From Arthonia radiata (Eukaryota > Ascomycota > Arthoniomycetes > Arthoniales > Arthoniaceae), in contig PSQN01000010.1 in assembly GCA_002989075.1 (NCBI GenBank), forward strand, positions 248,001-312,000: a DNA stretch of 64,000 nucleotides. The letters are read 5' to 3'. Below are positions 58,387 to 64,000 of the stretch, piece after piece. The translations under genes and the position numbers were made by a program. Each line of letters starts with the position of its first letter. Position 1 is the stretch's first letter. The notes beneath the pieces are model-generated. The model was not told where the DNA came from and did no database searches. It saw only the letters and a list, made by a program, of their open reading frames with translations.

Positions 58387-59349
58387 ATGGCTGAAACAAT
58401 ACTGGATCGGAGGCAGGCATTGGGCTCTATCCTAGACTCGACGTCGATCTTCTCGAAAAAGCATCCCGTTGCGCATCCTGAGCAAGCGGCAAATTCCGGT
58501 AAAAGCGACGTATCCAAGTCCAGCGAACATGATCATTTGCAAAATCCAGCCTCACTGCTGGATACGGCAGTGTGCGCTACCTATCCAGATCCGGTCCGAT
58601 GCGGTCCACCAAGAACATTGGCTCCTACCCTAGCTCCCGGCCTACCTAACGAACTCGTCGACAGCATATTCGAGTACCTTGGCGACGACTACCGTACTAT
58701 GGCCAACGTATGTCTCGTCAACAGGAACCTGAGCTACCGCGCCCGTTTCTGGCGCGACAATTTCATCAGATACTACACGTTCCGATGCAAAAATGCCAGG
58801 TCAGACGCCTGGAAAACAGTGTTTCGACTGTTGAAGCACGAGATTAGACTATACACCACCCTCGACCCTTTTTGCATCTTTTGGGCGGACGGTGATCATA
58901 GGCTGGCGATGCGGGCTAGAAATTGGCGCTGGTCAATGAATATGCTGCCAAATCATGCAGCCGTAATAAAGACGCTTTTGGCAACAAAAGATGGGTTAAA
59001 TGCTCGACGCATACAAATGAGGCGAAATGGGTCTTTTGGAGATGCAGTGGACCAAGCCAGCCTGGGAATTCCGTTACCACGTACAAGACTCATGAGCGAA
59101 GAGGAATACTTCGCATTTCGAGGACGTGAGAGTCCTCTTGCGATCCTTAAGCCTAACTGCTTTATTCCATATGCTTTGGGCGATGAATTTGGCTTTCTGT
59201 CCGACAGCAAGCAAGAACCTGGACATTGCGACGTGGATACCGAATGGGAAAGACCTCAGTCGTGGTTACCACCACTCAGTGAGCCGTCACAAGAGAATTA
59301 TGGAACTTCAAACAAGCCTGAAAAAACGGACCTTGTCGGCCACAAGTAA
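58387..59349 (+). CDS. F-box-like protein
   Basis: Single-exon 320-aa protein. After a polar N-terminus of about 85 residues comes LPNELVDSIFEYLGDDYRTM at about residues 87-107, continuing ANVCLVNRNLSYRARF. This fits an F-box: Leu-Pro start, E-x2-x-x-I-F/L spacing, and a conserved Leu-x2-x-Cys-x-x-Val segment. Such proteins bring substrates to SCF ubiquitin ligases through Skp1. The rest (helical segment with WADGDHRLAMRARNWRWSM, then an acidic tail) has no known repeat domain, so the substrate is unknown. The ATG at 58387 is the first in frame. Confidence 0.7.
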   Translation: MAETILDRRQALGSILDSTSIFSKKHPVAHPEQAANSGKSDVSKSSEHDHLQNPASLLDTAVCATYPDPVRCGPPRTLAPTLAPGLPNELVDSIFEYLGDDYRTMANVCLVNRNLSYRARFWRDNFIRYYTFRCKNARSDAWKTVFRLLKHEIRLYTTLDPFCIFWADGDHRLAMRARNWRWSMNMLPNHAAVIKTLLATKDGLNARRIQMRRNGSFGDAVDQASLGIPLPRTRLMSEEEYFAFRGRESPLAILKPNCFIPYALGDEFGFLSDSKQEPGHCDVDTEWERPQSWLPPLSEPSQENYGTSNKPEKTDLVGHK

Positions 59350-60794
59350 ACTCAAGAGCCGTAGTGGAAGCAAATTCACTAAATGAACAGCACCAAGACC
59401 TGTGCGACTCATTTCAGAGAATCTGATCTCTCCCTGCCCTCGCCGTCATTCAACTGCCACCCCGAATCCATGAATGACAAGCGTTGCTCGCCGCCACTGT
59501 CCAAAATATTCACAATAGCCAAAATCATGAGAGCTCTGCTAGACCCGGCCGCCGCCTAATTTCTCCGCTCGCCACATTGCTAATACGAAGCATCGCTGTG
59601 CCAAGGACTTGATCGCACGTGCTCATTCAGTCTCGCAGGCTCAAGCAACCTTGGGCAAAGCGCCCTAGCAACATTGCAGTCGGTCGTCCCGTCTAGGCCT
59701 CAATCCTTGCAGGGGCTTCAGATGCAGGTCGGAACGCGCGGGCCTTGAACTTACTTTGACCCCCAAAATTAACCGTTTCTACTACACATGGTGGCAGCTT
59801 TGCCGTTGGGCTTGCGAAACTTGTATGTGAAGATAGAGCGTCTGTTGCAGGATCAGTCCATTATGTGCTCCAGCTACAAAGCTTTAGAATCTATCTCGAC
59901 TAGTTAACTACAATGTCCAGCACGGTGCAAACTTAGCGGTCAACGCCACTCTCCGCTATACTCGGCAACAGTACCCATGTTGGCGGTGTCCTGGGGCTTG
60001 TTCTGTTTCACCTGTTTGTCTCCCCCGCGACAAGTACGATGTCGAGACGTTAGGGCTCGGTGTTCTCATGCTTGGTGTAGCTGCAAGGTTCGTCGTGTTA
60101 CTGACGACCGCATAGAGCTACGCTAGCGCTCAACATCAAGATGATAGATTGGGGTTGTCACTGTTTTTGGATCAACCATTGGCGTGTCTTTCTCATGAGA
60201 ACATTACAGTCAATGCATGAATATATCATCGACTGGATGGATGAGGGATAGAAATAAGTTGCCATTAATGATACTTGTGCCATTGAAACTTACCCACCGA
60301 TTCCCTCTAAACCGTGCGAGTGAATCGCTGTTCTCCTATACAAATGAGCCAGTAGTCTTATTCATATGCTCGTCGTCTGGTGTCGACGCTGATTCAGCCT
60401 ACGATATCTTGCCATGAGCTTTTGTTCCCTATGCCAACAACAACATACCTATGGAATAAGACTGAAAATCTTCGTCCTATCGTTGCAAGAACAACTACTA
60501 TATCTGCAGGTACGATCAGTTGGAGCTCATCTAGCTTTGCAATATTGCACCGGCATTCTTTGAAATACACTTCACAGCGGATGGTAATCTTGCGGCCTGT
60601 GCTGTAGGAAGCGGCAATAGCTTTTGCTCCAGCCAAACTATACGCGTACGAATAAGTCTGGACCTGACATCGAGGCTCGCAATCAGCTTCGTGCATGGAC
60701 GTGCTGTGCATTGTCGAAGTATGAAGGGCTTGCCAAAGGGTGGGACAACTTTATATTATTTCGCAAGGACGCCACGCTTGCGTGTTCTACTCAT
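59350..60794. other. 1.4-kb intergenic region, possible cryptic small gene
   Basis: No firm gene. On the minus strand a 41-codon frame (59940-60065) ends with the protein-like NMGTVAEYSGEWR, after an acceptor-like AAACAG, and another acceptor with a CTGAT branch lies near 59850. These could be exons of a small multi-exon gene, but I could not assemble or recognise one. Confidence 0.35.
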
Positions 60795-61282
60795 TCAATC
60801 AGACTCGATGCTCTCTATCGAATCTCGCTGCGGCCTCTGCCGCCCCTTCAACTCGTGTCCATAGACCTCTTCCCAGTCCGGTTTAAGAACGTGCCGTACA
60901 GCACTCCCGCTGTCCTCGATTTGCATCTTGATCAAAGAGATAACATTGCCATGGGTGTCCTCGTTCAGATCGTGTAGGAGATCGAGGATACCTTCCGCAA
61001 TCGTTGGCACCGGTTTTGAGACTTTGATGACACGTGGGTCATCGCTGTCCGCGTTTGTTGAGACCAGCGCAATATAGCCACGCGTGTCCTTCGCAGGTTT
61101 GGCGGCTTCTAGGGTGCTTATCCAGGTCACGAGAAGCTGGGGCTTGGGGATGGCGTAGCAGAGGGAAGCGTTGTCTGTCAGTACATGAGTGGTGAGCGAG
61201 AGATTGAGGTAGGGAGTATGAGGGTCTTACCTAGAAGCTGAGCACGGTAATCCGCTAGAGTAGGACTGGATTTTTCGGACAT
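60795..61282 (-). CDS. unknown small protein
   Basis: Two exons (61231-61282, 60795-61174) give 143 aa: MSEKSSPTLADYRAQLL, then SLCYAIPKPQLLVTWISTLE, GYIALVSTNADSDDPRVIKV and HDLNEDTHGNVISLIKMQIE. It is soluble and mixed alpha/beta in appearance, with a charged tail (QRPQRDSIESIESD). No family recognised. The intron has a GTAAGA donor and GACAG acceptor with matching phase, which supports a real gene. It is divergent from the gene at 61885. Confidence 0.6.
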
Positions 61283-61884
61283 TGCGACGGGCTGCTGATC
61301 TGTGAAACGAGTCTCAAGGCGATTTGTGTTAGTAGGCAGTGAAGCCTCACAATAAGGAGAGTGCCTTTGAGCTTTGTTGTCCCCGCAATCATGCCCAACG
61401 AACAAAGCCAGCAGACCGTCGGACTCGCCTGCCTAAAGACTACTCCACATATCGCACGAATCTGCCATCGCAGCTCTTCCGCCATCAACACTGATGGGAG
61501 ACGAGAAGGTGGAAATGGTTGCATACACTGCTGTGCGCTGCGCTACTGGCAGTACAGTCGACGGCTGGCTGCGAGGCTTTGTTCAGGCTGGACAGACCAC
61601 GACTCGTAACAAAACTCGTGTACGGAGGTAGAAATGACGTGTTACCAGCCTGGCGACGGCGTTTATCATCACCTTCCAATGCCAAGCAATTCATCACCTC
61701 TGTCATGTCAAGAAGTTGTCCTTGGACGCAAACCTTGAGATGATTGCATTGGCAAGTGATGAGAAGACAGCAAGCAATTGCCTTCGCAAACGCCTCCACA
61801 AACAGCGTTTCGTCAAATAATCCATGCAAATGCGGCAATAACTCTTTCCAGACACAAAGCAAATCACCGAACAAAGAAGTCACG
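61283..61884. promoter_or_regulatory. divergent intergenic region
   Basis: 602 bp between two divergent starts, presumably with both promoters. A 150-codon reverse frame at 61485-61937 overlaps it but has no domain. Confidence 0.4.
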
Positions 61885-62775
61885 ATGAACGCCGCGGAGC
61901 TGCGGATCGCAAACGTACTAAGGCCGTACAACGACAATTATGTTCCGCCGCAGACATTGGGAGTGCAACCACCGAATATGCCTTTCGATGACATGCTTTT
62001 GCGTAGGTGTGATGAGTGAAGACAATGATGACTGCTTGCTGATAAACCTACAGAGCTCGCGCAGCAGGCACTGCCGGCGGATCAAACCTATGAAGTATTG
62101 CAGTATGCATCAGCCACTCTTATGCGCGACTTCGCAAGAGACAGTCCAGGGACGGCCATCGGCCCGCGCAATATTGGCAATGGTGTTTTTAAGCGTGGCA
62201 CCGAAGCACCCGAGCTGTACAAGTTTTGCATCATGACTGTGGACTGCCGTGATAGGCGCTCTCTGTTCATCGAGGGCCAAGCAAGTGGTGACTGGAAATC
62301 GGCATACAACGTACTTCACGCGCAGCTGATGAAGGTTCTGTACCGAACAAATCCGGCACAATATGCGCAGCATCGTCAGCGGCAGCTTTCAACTCAGCCA
62401 CAGCAACGAACACCTGCATCTGCGCTTTTCACTCCCGCGCAATCTCCTGCACGACAGAGTAGCGTACCGACAACCCCGCCGTCTCAGTCTCCCACATTCC
62501 GACAGGACATGAAGCACTCTGCATATGCTCAGCAGCAGCGGCAGCTCCAAGGGGGACAGTATCCGATGACTCAGCGTTTATACTCACAACCGATATCGAA
62601 ATACTCTTCGTCTAACAACGCTGTGTTCAGGCCGCAGGCACAGCGTACGGTCAATCCACAGAATGTGCGAGCTCCGACGCCTGACCCTGTGGCAGCTTTC
62701 GCGACAGGCTTCACACCGTATGACCCGGAAACGGGTCCGCCCTTCTTTCCTTCCAAACGCTCAGGTCTGCCGTGA
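61885..62775 (+). CDS. unknown protein, Gln/Pro/Ser-rich C-terminus
   Basis: Exons 61885-62002 and 62054-62775 give 279 aa. The N-terminal half looks folded: MNAAELRIANVLRPYNDNYV, EVLQYASATLMRDFARDSPG, ELYKFCIMTVDCRDRRSLFI and GDWKSAYNVLHAQLMKVLYR. The C-terminal 130 residues are rich in Gln, Pro and Ser and ending YDPETGPPFFPSKRSGLP, and probably disordered. No family recognised. The intron (GTAGGT donor, CTACAG acceptor, 51 nt) keeps frame. Confidence 0.7.
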
Positions 62776-63859
62776 AGACTGTAGCCGAAGTCTGCAGCTG
62801 GTGAGCTCAGTGGTCGCGACCGGAAGTTGGTCTGGTGCGATGGAGAAGCAATGGCGCATCACTGTTTTCGACGGCTCATGACACTTGGGAAGCATCAGGA
62901 GAGAAATTTGGGACGTGTGAATAATCTGTGTGTGTGTCTGTCAGCGAGTACAGTGACAGCCGAACTCCGCCTTGAAGATAGTCCACGCAGCGCAGTATCA
63001 GCTACTATTGTTAGTAGAGCCATCTGATGAATTGATGAAGAACATTCTCGGTGTGCACCCCATCGCTTATGTTCGTCGACGTGGAGAGGTCGAGCTTTTG
63101 TGTGCTCGGTACAGCATTATTTCAATCAAAAGTTGGGCGCAGGAGGGGAGTGTCTGGGGCAGGGAATGAAGGGAGATTGTCCACCAAAGCTCGGGCCACC
63201 TCCTCTATAATTTTCTTTAGCCGCTTAACCCCGACGCGAAAAAAAACCACGCACTTTTGCTTCTTTTTCTATTGCTACGCTCGATGGCCTTCTCTTCGTC
63301 TCCTACAAATCTTACTTGAACCTGCTCACGTCCTCGCCGAGCCTGCCATAGCGCTCTCCCTTGCCAGAAACCGCCTGCTGTGAGTCGCCTTTGCCACAAA
63401 CAACAGCTCACTCCCACCTTCAAACCTCCACACGCCTCACAGTCTCAAGGCAACCTTTGACTCACACGTCAACCACCAGATCCTCATGCGCCTTTGATCC
63501 GTTCAAAGGCACCCCAAACATCGCAACGGCTTCTGCAGTGTTGGTACCCGAAGACATCCAACTTGTCGCGACTCGACCACATCCACATATCCTCAACGAC
63601 CTACCCCCGCCTGCCGGTCAAGATTTCGCAATCCAAGGGCCTGTTGTTTGATTTGCTGCAACAACACCCCACTTCAGAATCATATATTTTCCAGCTGCCG
63701 CATAAATTGTCCTCTGGGCCTCTTCTCCTCACCGGGGAAGAGCCGCCGCGGAGGGGTTCGCAACAGATCAACTCGGATTTCCACATCTTCAAACCCCCTT
63801 AACACGACTCCCGCCACACCTCGATACACTCATTTTACCCATTACCTGTCTGCAAGGTA
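62776..63859. other. 1.08-kb intergenic region and long leader
   Basis: No gene. The part from about 63200 is pyrimidine-rich (ttctttttctattgc, cctcacagtctcaagg), as expected of a promoter and long 5' leader for the gene starting at 63860. Confidence 0.45.
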
Positions 63860-64000
63860 ATGGCACCTTCGGCCATCGAAACATCCACCGAATGCAAGAA
63901 TCAATCAATTGATCATCTTGCTTATACCAAGACCCACCCAAACTACGGCTCTGGATACTCTGAGGTCGAAGATGGTCACAATAAATCGAAGAAACTAGTC
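63860..64000 (+). CDS. start of an unidentified gene, cut by the window edge
   Basis: An ATG after a long pyrimidine-rich leader opens a frame that runs to the end of the window (47 codons): MAPSAIETSTECKNQSIDHL, then AYTKTHPNYGSGYSEVEDGH. It is polar and unrecognised; the fragment is too short to name. Confidence 0.5.
   Translation, partial: MAPSAIETSTECKNQSIDHLAYTKTHPNYGSGYSEVEDGHNKSKKLV

Overview
The window looks like a gene-dense piece of a filamentous ascomycete (Pezizomycotina) chromosome. Almost every gene can be read as short exons split by GT-AG introns of about 45-80 nt with CTAAC/CTGAT-type branch sites. The gene set includes a PTH11-like rhodopsin-family receptor, a Zn2Cys6 factor, a fungal LtrA membrane protein and a CobW-type GTPase. 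Dothideomycetes is my best guess at class from the style of the conserved hypotheticals; that is inference, not proof. I see no rRNA, tRNA, CRISPR, transposon or virus-derived element that I can support.

Left third (1-25 kb): ornithine aminotransferase; a full-length Yor1-like ABCC transporter; a Zn2Cys6 regulator whose zinc cluster is split by an intron; a head-to-head LSM6 / Rad60-Esc2-like pair; a 2.3-kb gene-poor stretch with degenerate repeats; a Ser/Pro-rich conserved unknown; a BAR-PH-ArfGAP protein (Csx2 type); and a seven-helix receptor-like protein.

Middle (25-42 kb): an LtrA-family multi-pass protein; a short-chain dehydrogenase whose 3' coding end overlaps that of a convergent bZIP-like gene by 11 bp; a fungal member of the interferon-induced 6-16 (ISG12) family; a small hydrophilic conserved protein; a CobW/COG0523 GTPase with an unusually long first intron; a conserved acidic/basic unknown; and an 801-residue protein carrying a MACPF-like core signature.

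Right third (42-64 kb): mostly housekeeping genes. Enolase and proteasome ATPase Rpt4 are head-to-head, as are SmB and ribosomal protein L11 (uL5). Between them lie INO80 subunit Ies1, RNA helicase Ded1 and an ER cyclophilin whose 3' end can encode either a soluble -AEL tail or a membrane anchor. The end holds an F-box protein, three unknowns and the start of a further gene cut by the window edge.

The genes do not form an obvious metabolic cluster. Shared logic appears at promoters (several divergent pairs 240-350 bp apart and a recurring ATCACGTGAT palindrome) and in splicing oddities (micro-exons, a GC-AG intron, an ATG-only first exon). Exon joins below were made by eye from splice consensus, reading-frame phase and family recognition. 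No alignment or transcript data were available.
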